Below are positions 19,216 to 28,203 of a DNA stretch of 55,432 nucleotides, in pieces (the stretch's first letter is position 1; the number at the start of each line of letters is the position of its first letter). The DNA is taken from contig JAEUHG010000288.1 in the NCBI GenBank assembly GCA_016795425.1, positions 1 to 55,432 on the forward strand. Reading direction: 5' to 3'. A model generated the notes under the pieces. That model was not told the DNA's origin. It saw only the letters and a program-made list of their open reading frames with translations, and made no database searches. The position numbers and the translations under genes are program-made. The DNA comes from Verrucomicrobiales bacterium. Lineage in GTDB: Bacteria > Verrucomicrobiota > Verrucomicrobiia > Limisphaerales > CAIMTB01.

Positions 19216-19305
19216 TTCGGCGGTTTCGACCTAAGCAGGGCTCGGACCGCGGATCGGGATCAAGGGATTTTTGGTAGGGAGCTGGGAAGGGGAGTCGGAG
19301 AAGAC

Positions 19306-19445
19306 GGGCACAGGAGCGCGGGCTGTCCCAGCCCGCAGCAACGGGACTTGGAACAGGACAATAAGAACCCAGTGCTGCGCCGTGTGGACACGTCGCGGTC
19401 CGGGAGCGGGGGCACAGGAGCGCGGGCTGTCCCAGCCCGCAGCAA
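19306..19445. repeat. Two copies of a 36-bp intergenic palindromic repeat
   Basis: The gap 19216-19545 holds no gene. Two 36-bp direct repeats lie at 19306-19341 and 19410-19445, identical along their length. Each contains the perfect hairpin GCGGGCTG-TCC-CAGCCCGC. Between them is a GGACACGTCGCGGTCCGG stretch that resembles the module seen again at 25068-25172. They look like REP-type intergenic elements of this genome. Confidence 0.8.
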
Positions 19446-19545
19446 TTGGACCCGGACCGGAGCACGGAAGGTGCCTTGGGACGCGCCTTGGAGACACATT
19501 CTCCTCGCCACTTCCGCACTCCATTTCCCCGCGTCCAACCCGCCG

Positions 19546-20610
19546 TCAGCCCTTGAGCGATGCCATATCGATCACGAATCGGTACCGAACATCCTGACGG
19601 AGCAGTCGATCCCAGGCTTCGTTGATCTTCTGTATCGGGATGATTTCGATGTCCGAGGCGATTTTGTGAGCAGCACAGAAGTCCAGCATCTCTTGTGTCT
19701 CCGCAATGCCACCAATGGCGGATCCTGCGAAATTGCGGCGAGGCAGGAGCAAATTGAAAACCGCCACGGGCAAGGGATGTTCCGGGGCGCCCACCAACGT
19801 CAGGGTGCCGTCCAGCTTGAGCAGACTGAGATAGACGTTGATGTCATGCTGGGCGGAAACGGCATCGAGAATGAAATGGAAGCTGCTCGTGTGTTTCTTC
19901 ACGGCATTGGCGTCCTTCGACACCACCACCTCATGAGCCCCGAGTCGCAGGCCGTCGTTGATCTTGCCCGGCGAGGTGGTGAAGAGAACGACGTGCGCGC
20001 CAAATGCCCGGGCAAATTTCACCGCCATGTGGCCGAGTCCGCCCAGGCCGACGACCCCCACTTTTTGGCCGGGACCAACCTTCCAATGTCGCAGCGGCGA
20101 GTAGGTGGTGATGCCGGCACATAGGAGCGGTGCGGTCGCGGCCAGGTCCATGCCCGCCGGCACCTTCAACGTGAAGGCTTCGTCCACGACAATCGAGGTG
20201 GAGTATCCGCCGAGCGTATGCCCACCGAGGTGTTTGTCAGGGCAGTTGTAAGTCAACGTCGGAAAGGAGAGACAGTACTGTTCGGTCCCCGCCAGGCAAC
20301 TGGTGCAGGTGCGACAGGAATCCACCATGCACCCGACGGCACCAAGGTCGCCGGGGTTGAACTTCGTCACCGCGCTGCCGACCCGGGTGATGCGACCCAC
20401 GATCTCGTGTCCGGGAACGCACGGATAAACCGTGTTGTGCCATTCGTTACGGGCTTGATGCAGGTCGGAATGGCAGACGCCGCAATAGAGAATGTCGATT
20501 TCGACATCGTGCGGAGTCGGTTCGCGGCGCTGGATGTTGAGCTGTGCCAGGGCCGAGGCAGCGCTGGGTGTGCCGTACGCGCGAGCAGTCGTCGTAGCCA
20601 TAACCGACAT
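19546..20610 (-). CDS. Zinc-dependent NAD(P) alcohol dehydrogenase (cinnamyl-alcohol/YahK type)
   Basis: The 354-residue product is a medium-chain dehydrogenase. The catalytic zinc site is CGVCHSD near residue 43 plus GHE near residue 66. The structural zinc site is a CxxC-like set, with cysteines in the segment from CRTCTSC to QYC near residues 99-112. A Rossmann cofactor motif GLGGLGHMAVKFA lies near residue 188, and the C-terminal IGGIAETQEMLDFC motif is typical of the cinnamyl alcohol dehydrogenase/YahK subgroup, which reduces aldehydes with NADPH. An internal ATG (20601; MATTTARAYG) is an equally good start and gives 351 residues. It stands alone between divergent or unrelated genes. Confidence 0.93.
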   Translation of the reverse strand: MSVMATTTARAYGTPSAASALAQLNIQRREPTPHDVEIDILYCGVCHSDLHQARNEWHNTVYPCVPGHEIVGRITRVGSAVTKFNPGDLGAVGCMVDSCRTCTSCLAGTEQYCLSFPTLTYNCPDKHLGGHTLGGYSTSIVVDEAFTLKVPAGMDLAATAPLLCAGITTYSPLRHWKVGPGQKVGVVGLGGLGHMAVKFARAFGAHVVLFTTSPGKINDGLRLGAHEVVVSKDANAVKKHTSSFHFILDAVSAQHDINVYLSLLKLDGTLTLVGAPEHPLPVAVFNLLLPRRNFAGSAIGGIAETQEMLDFCAAHKIASDIEIIPIQKINEAWDRLLRQDVRYRFVIDMASLKG

Positions 20611-20777
20611 GGTAGTCCGAAACGCGGATGGGTCGCGAGGCGATGGTGGCGAAACGGCGGTCCACGAAATGAACTCGAAATCTCGAGGCGCACCCCTTAC
20701 GAACTTGTTCCGGGGCGCAGGCCTATGGAAATCCAGATTCGCTCGTTCGAAATCTCGTGCCGAGTTGGTTGCTGATC

Positions 20778-21134
20778 ATGAATGCCTTGCGTTGGTTCCT
20801 CCTTATCGTGACGGCGTTGGGGCTGGCGGGATTCCTAGGACTGGTGGTTCTTGGAGAGGGGTTCCGGCGGTCGTTCGGGGCTTCCGGCAACGGGGCGTTA
20901 AAGATTACTGTTCCGGCGCTGGTAATGCTGCTGCTTCTGCTCTCGCTCCTGCTTCCCGGCCACCGATGGATCGGGAATTGCGCCGCCATCGCCGCTCTGG
21001 TCGTCGCGTGCGGTTCGGTGTGGGTCATGCGTGAATCGTCCTTCGTAGGCCTCACGGGCATCCTCTATGTTGCCGCCTGGTTCGCCTTCTACTGGATGTC
21101 GGCCCATGCGCGGAGCGGTTCGCCGACGCCTTGA
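20778..21134 (+). CDS. Small multi-pass membrane protein of unknown function
   Basis: The ATG at 20778 gives 118 residues; an in-frame GTG at 20757 would add seven. Four hydrophobic segments are visible: LRWFLLIVTALGLAGFLGLV, VPALVMLLLLLSLLL, CAAIAALVVACGSVWVM and FVGLTGILYVAAWFAFYW. I recognise no family. It ends 7 bp before the next gene, suggesting an operon of two. Confidence 0.65.
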   Translation: MNALRWFLLIVTALGLAGFLGLVVLGEGFRRSFGASGNGALKITVPALVMLLLLLSLLLPGHRWIGNCAAIAALVVACGSVWVMRESSFVGLTGILYVAAWFAFYWMSAHARSGSPTP

Positions 21135-21141
21135 GGTAACT

Positions 21142-21975
21142 ATGCGTGTTCCCTGGTTGTTGTTGGCCGCGATCATCGGGCTGACGGTGCTCGTATGGGC
21201 GACCCAGCATTGGTGGGTTACTCGTGGCCCGAGTATGGGTGGAAGGCGGAGGGAGCCGACTTCAGGGATTGGAGTTTGGCGGGTTGAGGCCAAAGTTGAG
21301 CAACTTCACGGACGCCATCCCGCCGAAGAGAGGCATCGGGTGACGGTCGTTCTTCGTGATGCCAAGGGCCGCGAGCTGGAGACGCCAGGAATTGGTTTTG
21401 CCTTCGACGGGACCCCGTTGGCCTATGCGGTTGGCGCGGGCAATTATTACGATCGCCATCCCTATTACCGGCTCGATGGCGATGCGAACCTCCGCATCGC
21501 TGCCGATAGGGATCATCTGCTCGCAATGACTTGCAGCAACACGCCGCCGGAAGTCATGGCCCGGGTTCGGACGCCGGCCGCGCTGTCCGCCTCGAACTTC
21601 CAAGTTCCGGTTCGCCACCCGCGTCATCGGGATTTGGTCGTGACTTGGACCGGCCTCGGGCAGCCGGCTGAGGTGCTGATCTACCGAACCATGGAGAAGA
21701 AAGACGGTCTGGGAAATGTAACCATAGAGGCCGGGGGCCCTTACGCCGAGGACGCGATACGCCACCGAATCGGGGGCGATGCTTCATCACGCGACCGGGG
21801 CCAGTGGACGATTCCGTCGACGTATTTCAGCGGATCGGCCGACAAAGTGGTGACGTCGATTACCCTGGAGATCAGCGCGGCAAACCAGGGTGAGTTTCTG
21901 AAACCCGTGCATGGGGGCAGCGCCATCACCGCGTTCCAAATGCTGACGCTGGGAGTGGAGTTGGTGTCGCCGTGA
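21142..21975 (+). CDS. Exported or membrane-anchored protein of unknown function
   Basis: The start at 21142 follows the membrane protein by 7 bp and has a weak GAGG site a few bases upstream. The 277-residue product begins with a signal anchor (WLLLAAIIGLTVLVWATQHW). The rest is soluble and beta-rich, with RVEAKVEQLHGRHPAEERHR, GIGFAFDGTPLAYAVGAGNYYDRHPYY and a C-terminal TSITLEISAANQG stretch. I do not recognise the family. The pairing with a small membrane protein suggests that they work together at the inner membrane. Confidence 0.65.
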   Translation: MRVPWLLLAAIIGLTVLVWATQHWWVTRGPSMGGRRREPTSGIGVWRVEAKVEQLHGRHPAEERHRVTVVLRDAKGRELETPGIGFAFDGTPLAYAVGAGNYYDRHPYYRLDGDANLRIAADRDHLLAMTCSNTPPEVMARVRTPAALSASNFQVPVRHPRHRDLVVTWTGLGQPAEVLIYRTMEKKDGLGNVTIEAGGPYAEDAIRHRIGGDASSRDRGQWTIPSTYFSGSADKVVTSITLEISAANQGEFLKPVHGGSAITAFQMLTLGVELVSP

Positions 21976-22104
21976 AGGTATGGAGCGGTGTGCGGATCGC
22001 GACGCGGACCGAGGTTTCCATGGGGCTGATCACCGGGCTGATGGCCTGGACGAGGTAAGATCGCACGGAGGGTGCTCAGGTCGTGTTGAACGGCTGAATT
22101 GGGG

Positions 22105-24891
22105 CTACTTGAGCTGCGAGCGATCGAACGCGCCGGCGTCGCGAAGATCGGGTTGTTCGAGCAACCATCGACGGCGTTTGACGATGAATTCCTTGAACGA
22201 AGCGAGATGAGCTTCCAACTGTTTCTGGGCTTTGGCCGGATCATCGTGCGCCACCTGGGCGCGATAGGTGACTTCCTCCCGTAGTCGATCCCGGTAAGCC
22301 TCGATCAAAGGGAAGAGGCGAGCTTCATTGAACTCCGTCTCCAGCAATTCCTTCATGCGGGCGAGGAAGGCTTTGCGGAAGATCGGGTTGGCGAGCAGCG
22401 GTCGGGCGATGGGACCCCCGGCCCGCCACCACGAACGGAACCCGTAGCTCTCCGAGGGTCGTCCGGCAGGTTCGCCGGGCGGATGATCCCCTTCGGCTGC
22501 GTAACTGAGCGGCATCTCGACCAGCATCCCTTCCTGTTCCCAGCCATCGTACTCACCCCAGGTCTTGTCTTCGTCCCAGGGATAAAATGTCCATTTCTTG
22601 GTTCCCTTGATGTCGTGGTACAGGAAGTAATTGTTGAAGAAACCATCCCAGTCGGAGATCAGCATGCGCACCGCGTAGTGGCCGATGACTTCCTCGACGT
22701 CAAAGGCCCGACGAATCACCGCCCATTGCGCGTTGGGATCCTGCTTGGTTTTCTGGAGTTCCTCCACGAGTTGTACCAGGTCGTCGTGGCCAGCATGGCG
22801 ATGGGTGTGTTTCTCGTGTGTTTCGATCAATCCGTTGCCCATCCAGGTGGCCTTGTAGAGATTCCCGTCGTCGCGAATCTTCCGTTGGCGCAGGTAGGCC
22901 TTGTTCAATTGTTCGATGGCGAGGAAATAGCCAGCAGGATGGCCGTCGACATCAAGACGGACAAACTCGGTTCGGCTGGCGGCCAATCCGGCGCGTCGAT
23001 GCAGGTCGTAGGCGAGCGACTCCGCCAACAACCAACGGTCGCTGGCTTCAAAGATCAGGTCGATCACCGTCATGCCGTCCCACGGTTGGTCCTTGCCCAG
23101 GCGCACCTTCCAGCCGCCGCTGCGTTCCGGAATATGGACGAAATCGAAGAGTCGGGGTTCGCCGGTTTGGGGATTTACCAGCACGAAAGCATTGGCGCCC
23201 AACGCGGGTTCCGGAGGTTTGGCGCGGGTACGGCGCATGAACGGCGGCTGCTGAGACAACTGCCAAGCCGTGAACTTCTTGGCCTGTGCGGGTGTCAGGA
23301 TCGCCTTCAGTTTCCCTTCGACACTCCCAGGAATGGCGAAGGCTTCGGCCTGGAACTTCTCGCCGTCGGCCCGGCTTTCCTCCTGATTAGCGGACATCAG
23401 TTTGGCGAGGCGCGGAATGAGCGCATCCCGGGTCTGGATGGCGTCGCGATACAATCGAGCGGCATCCGCCAACTGCGAGTCGTTGATGTTGGTGGTGACC
23501 GCGAGGTGTAAGAATTCAGATTCCAGTGGAATGAACTGCCGGAGCATGCCAGACGGGTCTGGGCGTTCTTCCCCGGGTGGTGGGGAGGCCGGGGCTGCAT
23601 TGCGCCAAGCCTCATAAGCCTTCGTTTGGTCGGCACTCAAGAGCGGTCTCAAGGCTCCATCGAGGTCGGTTCGCAGCGGTTGGACGACGGGATCGATCCC
23701 TTTGGCGACATCCTCCATTCCCGCGTCACCAACGATTTTCTTTTCCAGCGCCGCCCGCTGGCTTTCGATTCGGATGAAGACGGACCGAAGAGAGCTGAGG
23801 TTGGTGGATGTGGCATTGCTGAGCGTCAGAGAAACCCAGAGGCGGGCCAGATCGAGCGCCGCCTGAAACTGCATCTGGGCCATGATTCGGGCCTGCCCTT
23901 CCGGCCCTTGGAGCGAACCTCGCGGGGCATCCTGCGCCTGAGCGATCGCCACCTGGGCCTCGTCCGGGTCGGTATGAATCAGATAGGCCAGAGGAACCTT
24001 CGCCCGGCTATCGTGGGTGAAGACCAGACATGAGAATGCCGGGCGAGGCTCTGTGGGAGCCGGGTGGAGTCGTTCGGCGTCGTTGGCATCGGTGGCGCCG
24101 ATGCGAAAACGCACGATGCGCCCCGCGGCCTGCCCTGGAATGCTACCGCGGTAGACCCCATCATTTCCGGAGCTCGTCATAGGCACGACGGTTTCCTCGC
24201 CCACTGATCCCGAACTGACGATCCGATATCGCAAGGCCACCTGCTTCAGCGCGCTCTTGCTCTGCACCTTCGCCTCCACCGCGATGGGCTGTTGAGGTGC
24301 GACCGCCTTGGATGGGTACATCACCGCGCTGATCACGGGCGGGAAGGTGGCGCTGAAGCCGGCGTTCTTGGTGCCGGGAGTTCCGCCGGGCCGTTCCGAG
24401 TCCTCCGATAAAGGCGAACCGATCCAATTCTCGGGCTGCGTTCCCGGGCAGGTCGGACAAATCCGCTCCAACGACGCGCTCCAGCCATCGGGTCCAAGAG
24501 GCCAGGGGGGTTCATCGTCGAATTCAATGCGATCCACGGTTCTTCCGTCGCGGTCGATCAACTCGATGTTCTGCTTGTTCTGCTTGAGTGCCGTGTCGAA
24601 TTCGCCGGCCGGCGAGATCGAGTAGAAGGTAGCGAAAGCCGCCTTGTTCTTGCACAGGATGGCGTAGCCATTCGGGGCAATGGTGAAGTTGGAGGGGAAG
24701 GCGAACTTGATGGCCTTGGCCAATCGCCAACCGGACAAATCGGCGCTCTCCTTGGTGGTGTTGTGGAGTTCGATCCACTGCACGTCGTCTTGATCCTCCG
24801 GCGCATTGTAGAAGATCTCGTTGATCACGACCTGGGCGTTCCCGGGCAGAGTCTGAAGGAGGGCAAGGATTACCGCGTGATGGGGCTTCAT
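22105..24891 (-). CDS. Lamin-tail-domain / CotH kinase family protein, secreted
   Basis: I choose the ATG at 24891 (928 residues), where a signal peptide (HHAVILALLQTLPGNA) begins; upstream codons lie in intergenic repeats. A lamin-tail domain (about 20-110) has VVINEIFYNAPEDQDDVQWIELHN and LSGWRL. Then follows PPVISAVMYPSKAVAPQQPI with a beta-sandwich, a helical insert of about 300 residues with repeated Spy/LTXXQ-like phrases (GALRPLLSADQTKAYEAW, GKLKAILTPAQAKKFTAW), and a C-terminal CotH domain. That domain shows LDVDGHPAGYFLAIEQLNKAYL, GNLYKATW, ISDWDGFFNNYFLYHD and WTFYPWDEDKTWGEYDGWEQ. CotH proteins are atypical kinases that phosphorylate secreted proteins; the DWDGFFNN and PWDEDKTWG motifs match the active-site layout. 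Confidence 0.88.
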   Translation of the reverse strand: MKPHHAVILALLQTLPGNAQVVINEIFYNAPEDQDDVQWIELHNTTKESADLSGWRLAKAIKFAFPSNFTIAPNGYAILCKNKAAFATFYSISPAGEFDTALKQNKQNIELIDRDGRTVDRIEFDDEPPWPLGPDGWSASLERICPTCPGTQPENWIGSPLSEDSERPGGTPGTKNAGFSATFPPVISAVMYPSKAVAPQQPIAVEAKVQSKSALKQVALRYRIVSSGSVGEETVVPMTSSGNDGVYRGSIPGQAAGRIVRFRIGATDANDAERLHPAPTEPRPAFSCLVFTHDSRAKVPLAYLIHTDPDEAQVAIAQAQDAPRGSLQGPEGQARIMAQMQFQAALDLARLWVSLTLSNATSTNLSSLRSVFIRIESQRAALEKKIVGDAGMEDVAKGIDPVVQPLRTDLDGALRPLLSADQTKAYEAWRNAAPASPPPGEERPDPSGMLRQFIPLESEFLHLAVTTNINDSQLADAARLYRDAIQTRDALIPRLAKLMSANQEESRADGEKFQAEAFAIPGSVEGKLKAILTPAQAKKFTAWQLSQQPPFMRRTRAKPPEPALGANAFVLVNPQTGEPRLFDFVHIPERSGGWKVRLGKDQPWDGMTVIDLIFEASDRWLLAESLAYDLHRRAGLAASRTEFVRLDVDGHPAGYFLAIEQLNKAYLRQRKIRDDGNLYKATWMGNGLIETHEKHTHRHAGHDDLVQLVEELQKTKQDPNAQWAVIRRAFDVEEVIGHYAVRMLISDWDGFFNNYFLYHDIKGTKKWTFYPWDEDKTWGEYDGWEQEGMLVEMPLSYAAEGDHPPGEPAGRPSESYGFRSWWRAGGPIARPLLANPIFRKAFLARMKELLETEFNEARLFPLIEAYRDRLREEVTYRAQVAHDDPAKAQKQLEAHLASFKEFIVKRRRWLLEQPDLRDAGAFDRSQLK

Positions 24892-25020
24892 GGATATCGC
24901 GACACCGATCGGTCGGTCGTATGGAACCAGAACACGCGGCGTTTGCCACCCTGATGTGCGGACGAGATGGGGAAGGGTGGGTGGGGAATGGGGAAGAGAT
25001 GGAGCCGAACGAATGGGTGA

Positions 25021-25172
25021 GGAGCGCGGGGCCTCCGGACCCGCAGGGGGAGCGGGGCAAAGCGGGTGCGCCGCAGGGACGCGTCGCGGTCCGCGAGGAG
25101 CGCGGGGCCTCCGGACCCGCAGGGGGGCGAGTGGGGCAAAGAGGTGGCGCCGCAGGGACGCGTCGCGGTCCG
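25021..25172. repeat. Tandem GC-rich intergenic repeats (two interleaved modules)
   Basis: Two copies of a 30-bp module containing GCGGGGCCTCCGGACCCGC lie at 25021-25050 and 25097-25126. Two copies of a 26-bp module containing ACGCGTCGCGGTCCG lie at 25068-25093 and 25147-25172. They alternate A-B-A-B with a period of about 76-79 bp. The A module is a hairpin closely related in outline to the 19306-19445 repeats, and the B module recurs there in part. The array spans most of the gap between the CotH and phosphoesterase genes. Confidence 0.8.
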
Positions 25173-25199
25173 GGGCGAGGGGGGCGCGCAGCCGACCAC

Positions 25200-26234
25200 T
25201 CACTCAGGCTTCCACGTGGTGCCGTCGGCAAACACCGTGACTTGCGCGTAGGCACCCGTGACGAGGTCGAACTCGATCAGCTTTGCGCCCTTGCGAACTT
25301 TCTCGCCGCCGTACCCGGCGTAACCCGTCGCTCGGCCGTAAACCAAATCGATGTTGCGATCGCGCACCGTGTAGTCATTCTCGTGGTCGTGTCCGCAGAA
25401 ACAGGCGCGGAGGGTGCCCGATTCGGCGAGCACCGGCAGAGCGGTGCCGTCCTCAGCCTCGTTGCAGACCTTTTCGTACTGCACGCCTTTGCTGACGCCT
25501 TCGCGAAACAGCGTGCTCTGGTCGAGCAACGGGATATGGAAGAACGCGAGGGCTGTCAGTGATCCGGTTCCCTGCGCCTTCAAGTCTTGGTGCACGTGAC
25601 GCAGCCAGGCCAGTTGCCACTCGTCGAGTCCCGCCTGGTGACTGTTCATCAGGAACAAATGCGCGACCGGCTTTTGATCCGAGCCACGGATCTCGATTCG
25701 ATAATCGCCGTGAGACGCGCCGCCGCGGTAAAGTGAGTGCCGGGCTGATTCCAGAGCGTCATGGCCCGTTTGGTAATGGTCGAGTTGATCGTGGTTGCCC
25801 CAGGTGAACGCCCAGGGCACTTCGAGCGCGGCGAGTTTCGGCAGCACATGTTCCAGGGTCTTCTGTCCGCGGCCGCCCGGATTGTCGTGCCAGAGATCGC
25901 CCGAGGCCACGATGAGGTCGGGCTTCTGGATGCGGACATGCGCCTGCCAGTCCTTTTCGGTCGAGCGATCCGCGTCGGTAGTGACGAGACCTTCCTCCAC
26001 GCCGCAGAAGAAGTGGTTGTCGGTGATCTGGAGAATGCGCAGGGATTGGCGGCGGCCCAGGTCAAGCGTCGCGACGCCTTCCTGGTTCCCCGGGCGCGGG
26101 ACTCGGGTGCTGCGGCCGATGACCGGCGGTTGCGGCTTGGCAGCTTCCAAGGCGCAGGAAACGGCGGCTAGCGAACCGAGAGCCGCCGGAGTGGCCTGGA
26201 CGAACGCGCGACGCGTGAGCACGGAGACGAGCAT
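25200..26234 (-). CDS. Metallophosphoesterase (calcineurin-like), Tat-type signal
   Basis: The 344-residue protein has a twin-arginine-like leader TRRAFVQATPAALGSLAAVSC, so it may be exported folded with metals. The dinuclear metal motifs are in the expected order: ITDNHF (in place of DxH) near residue 70, SGDLWHDN near residue 111, WGNHDQ near residue 144, FFHIPL near residue 232 and CGHDHEND near residue 284. This matches the purple-acid-phosphatase-like/calcineurin superfamily that hydrolyses phosphomono- or diesters. The first motif has N between D and H as in many family members. The substrate is unknown. It lies downstream of intergenic repeats and upstream of a gene-poor region. Confidence 0.9.
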   Translation of the reverse strand: MLVSVLTRRAFVQATPAALGSLAAVSCALEAAKPQPPVIGRSTRVPRPGNQEGVATLDLGRRQSLRILQITDNHFFCGVEEGLVTTDADRSTEKDWQAHVRIQKPDLIVASGDLWHDNPGGRGQKTLEHVLPKLAALEVPWAFTWGNHDQLDHYQTGHDALESARHSLYRGGASHGDYRIEIRGSDQKPVAHLFLMNSHQAGLDEWQLAWLRHVHQDLKAQGTGSLTALAFFHIPLLDQSTLFREGVSKGVQYEKVCNEAEDGTALPVLAESGTLRACFCGHDHENDYTVRDRNIDLVYGRATGYAGYGGEKVRKGAKLIEFDLVTGAYAQVTVFADGTTWKPE

Positions 26235-26586
26235 GTGCGCCGTTGCGCTCGATGCAAGTGCACCGATGAATGACGAGAGTACCGCTCAGCCTGAGTCCAT
26301 CCGCGCCGATCATGAATCAGTTTTGGATCCAGGCGGAGGCCAGCGACGGAAGAGCTGGGTCGCGCGGGGCAGCGGCCCCACCGGGTCGGGCGCTTGGAAC
26401 GTGCAAAAAGCAATGACCGGATTGCGCTTTGCCCGATGATTCGCCGTTCCTTCGGTTCACGGCCGGCCTCTCGTTGCGAAGACAGGCTGGCGCGGTGAAG
26501 GGACAAGATAGGGACCTAACTGGGTGGAGCCATCAACACCATCGCATCCCGGACATTTCATGAGCGAAGGCTCCGTGCCGTCTCCG
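26235..26586. other. Intergenic stretch with no supported gene
   Basis: These 352 bases lie between the starts and ends of the phosphoesterase and DUF2934 genes. Short open frames are present on both strands, but none has recognisable motifs, ribosome-binding sites or coherent composition. The only reasonable content is the promoter of the phosphoesterase gene; I could not identify convincing -35/-10 elements. Confidence 0.5.
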
Positions 26587-26952
26587 TCAGCGGAGGTGGC
26601 GTCTCCTGGCTTGAGGCCGGGTGAACTGCCGTGGCGAGGTTGGATTCTTGGCGGGCTGTTCACGGGACCTGACCTGAGAGGGCGAGAATTCCTGGGCAGA
26701 ATCGAGAGGGGCTGGGATGGCCGTGCCGCCTTCGGCGACCCATCTCGACAAATCCGCCAGGGGAACGCCGTTGGCATCCTTGGGTCCATTCCTGGTCTCC
26801 TGACTGAGGGCTTGTTCTGCACGCAGCCAATGGTCCAGGGCTCGTCCTTCCGGGCAGTGCTCATCGAGATAATACTGGTAGGCCAAGCCGGCGATCGCGT
26901 TGGTGGAAAGGTTGGTGGACGGAGCGGGTGACGATGGGGGCGCTTGGTTCAT
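26587..26952 (-). CDS. DUF2934 domain-containing protein
   Basis: The 121-residue product contains the DUF2934 signature near residues 18-48: IAGLAYQYYLDEHCPEG followed by HWLRAEQAL. This short helical motif is common in Verrucomicrobiota and Proteobacteria and has no known function. Residues before and after it are proline- and serine-rich and probably disordered. The opposite-strand frame here has no motif and is considered a shadow. Confidence 0.7.
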   Translation of the reverse strand: MNQAPPSSPAPSTNLSTNAIAGLAYQYYLDEHCPEGRALDHWLRAEQALSQETRNGPKDANGVPLADLSRWVAEGGTAIPAPLDSAQEFSPSQVRSREQPAKNPTSPRQFTRPQARRRHLR

Positions 26953-27260
26953 GATGTTGGATTAGCAAGGGACATGCCTGGAGCAAATGGCCGCCTGCGT
27001 GTCGCGTACCGGCGTTCGGCGCAGGAAGATTGAGGAATTTCGGACGGACCGAATCTCGAACCGGTAGTCGCCCACGGCGGATAGAGATTTGACGGTGGAC
27101 GATTCGACCTGATCGTCGACCGATTGCGGGCGCTCTCGGGGGCGTGTTATCTTTTTCTGCGATGTCGGCTCCATTCCACCCGAACAGTATGGCGTCCTCC
27201 CGTCATTACCGGAGGCGGGCGGCGTGGCGGGCGCCAATAACTACCCATGAACCGGTCTTC

Positions 27261-27332
27261 ACCACAGAGGCACGGAGGCACCGAGAGTAACGGCATCGGC
27301 ACCTCATCTCTGTGCCTCAGCGCCTCGGTGGT
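27261..27332. repeat. Imperfect inverted repeat of the 'accacagaggcacggagg' type
   Basis: The left arm 27261-27287 and right arm 27308-27332 pair as an imperfect inverted repeat with a ~20-base loop. The arm core ACCACAGAGGCACGGAGG belongs to a widespread bacterial intergenic palindrome family often seen in PVC and delta-proteobacterial genomes. The gap 26953-27390 holds no other supported feature apart from the promoter region of the following gene. Confidence 0.7.
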
Positions 27333-27390
27333 AAACACTCTTCGGGGTTCATCGTCCGCGTGCCGTTCTGGAAAGAACTGGAGGCTTCCG

Positions 27391-27792
27391 ATGCACGACA
27401 CGTCCATGACCGAGCCCCTATGCCGCCTGGCGGTCTGTCGTGAGGAAATGAGCGACGGCAAGGAGTGGAGCATTTATGTGCTGGGCGAGACCTTGGGGCC
27501 CATAGAGGTCTGCCTGACTTCCGTGAGCTACGAGTGGGGGGACAGCGGCCATTCCGTGACACCCAACGTCCGGGTGACCGTTCCGCCTGATGGCAGCGGT
27601 CTCCTGTGGCGCGAGCATTGGGAGGGAGCCGAGCTGAGCATGGAACTGGAGGTCGAGCTTCGCTTGCGGGAGAAGACCGTTCGATTGGCCTATGAACTGG
27701 GAAAGCTATACCGCCGCAAGTCCCCAGCGATCATTCCCCAACTTTCCAAGCCCGGCTGGCTGCTTTTGCCGGATCGCTCGTCCGTGGCTTGA
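27391..27792 (+). CDS. Hypothetical small soluble protein
   Basis: The ATG at 27391 is preceded by a GGAGG ribosome-binding site about 7 bases away and gives 133 residues. An upstream in-frame ATG at 27247 would translate the palindromic repeat and is rejected. The protein contains VCREEMSDGKEWSIYVLGE and SVSYEWGDSGHSVTPNV, suggests a beta-rich fold, and has a basic helix near the C-terminus (LAYELGKLYRRKSP). I do not recognise the family. It is the last likely chromosomal gene before the island's left boundary. Confidence 0.6.
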   Translation: MHDTSMTEPLCRLAVCREEMSDGKEWSIYVLGETLGPIEVCLTSVSYEWGDSGHSVTPNVRVTVPPDGSGLLWREHWEGAELSMELEVELRLREKTVRLAYELGKLYRRKSPAIIPQLSKPGWLLLPDRSSVA

Positions 27793-28010
27793 CGCCCGCG
27801 TTGAGCATCGCGGCGTGCGGAGAGCCGGGCCAGGAAGCGGCCAGTCTTCCGTCAGAGGCTACGGACCCGCCGCTTGCGGTCATCGAGGACCGGGTTGTAG
27901 CGTTCCGCCGTGGAATGGCTCGGGGATTCGAGCGGCTTCACGAGGCAAAAGTGTCGCATTCCTCAAATCCGTGGCAGCGACCCTCCGTTGAGTCGTTGGT
28001 AAGTGTTGAT

Positions 28011-28050
28011 TGCCGATGTGGCGAAATGGCAGACGCAGGGGACTTAAAAT
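28011..28050 (+). repeat. Left attachment site (attL): 40-bp copy of the tRNA-Leu 5' half
   Basis: All 40 bases equal 55298-55337. The copy starts one base before the tRNA 5' end and stops in the first base of the 3' strand of the anticodon stem. After it the sequence diverges completely, so this copy cannot form a tRNA. It marks the left junction of the island. Confidence 0.93.
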
Positions 28051-28172
28051 TCGAAAATCGCCGCTTTCATCGCGATTCTTTGGGTTGCGTCGGATACCAC
28101 TCAAAGGCGTGTTATTATTAATCAAAACTGACTTTTGCTTGTGCCAGCAAGGAGCCGAAGAACGGAATCGCA

Positions 28173-28203
28173 AGTGTAGCCAAAAGTGTAGCCGAGTGTA
28201 GCC
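28173..28203. repeat. Probable integrase arm-type sites, left end
   Basis: Three AGTGTAGCC units lie at 28173-28181, 28185-28193 and 28195-28203. The first 23 bases are identical to 55227-55249 at the other end, in the same orientation. The position, 122 bp inside the core repeat, fits arm-type binding sites for the N-terminal domain of the tyrosine recombinase. Confidence 0.7.

Noticed and set aside
26524..26931. Plus-strand frame opposite the DUF2934 gene
   Set aside because: The minus-strand DUF2934 motif is clear, so this frame is its shadow.
27789..28121. Possible gene crossing the left attachment site
   Set aside because: Needs a TTG start overlapping the previous stop and translates the tRNA-Leu repeat at its end, with no motif. 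The frame is likely chance.
28010..28201. Plus-strand frame beginning MPMWRNGRRRG
   Set aside because: This is the typical false translation of a tRNA-Leu sequence and appears at the attL copy.
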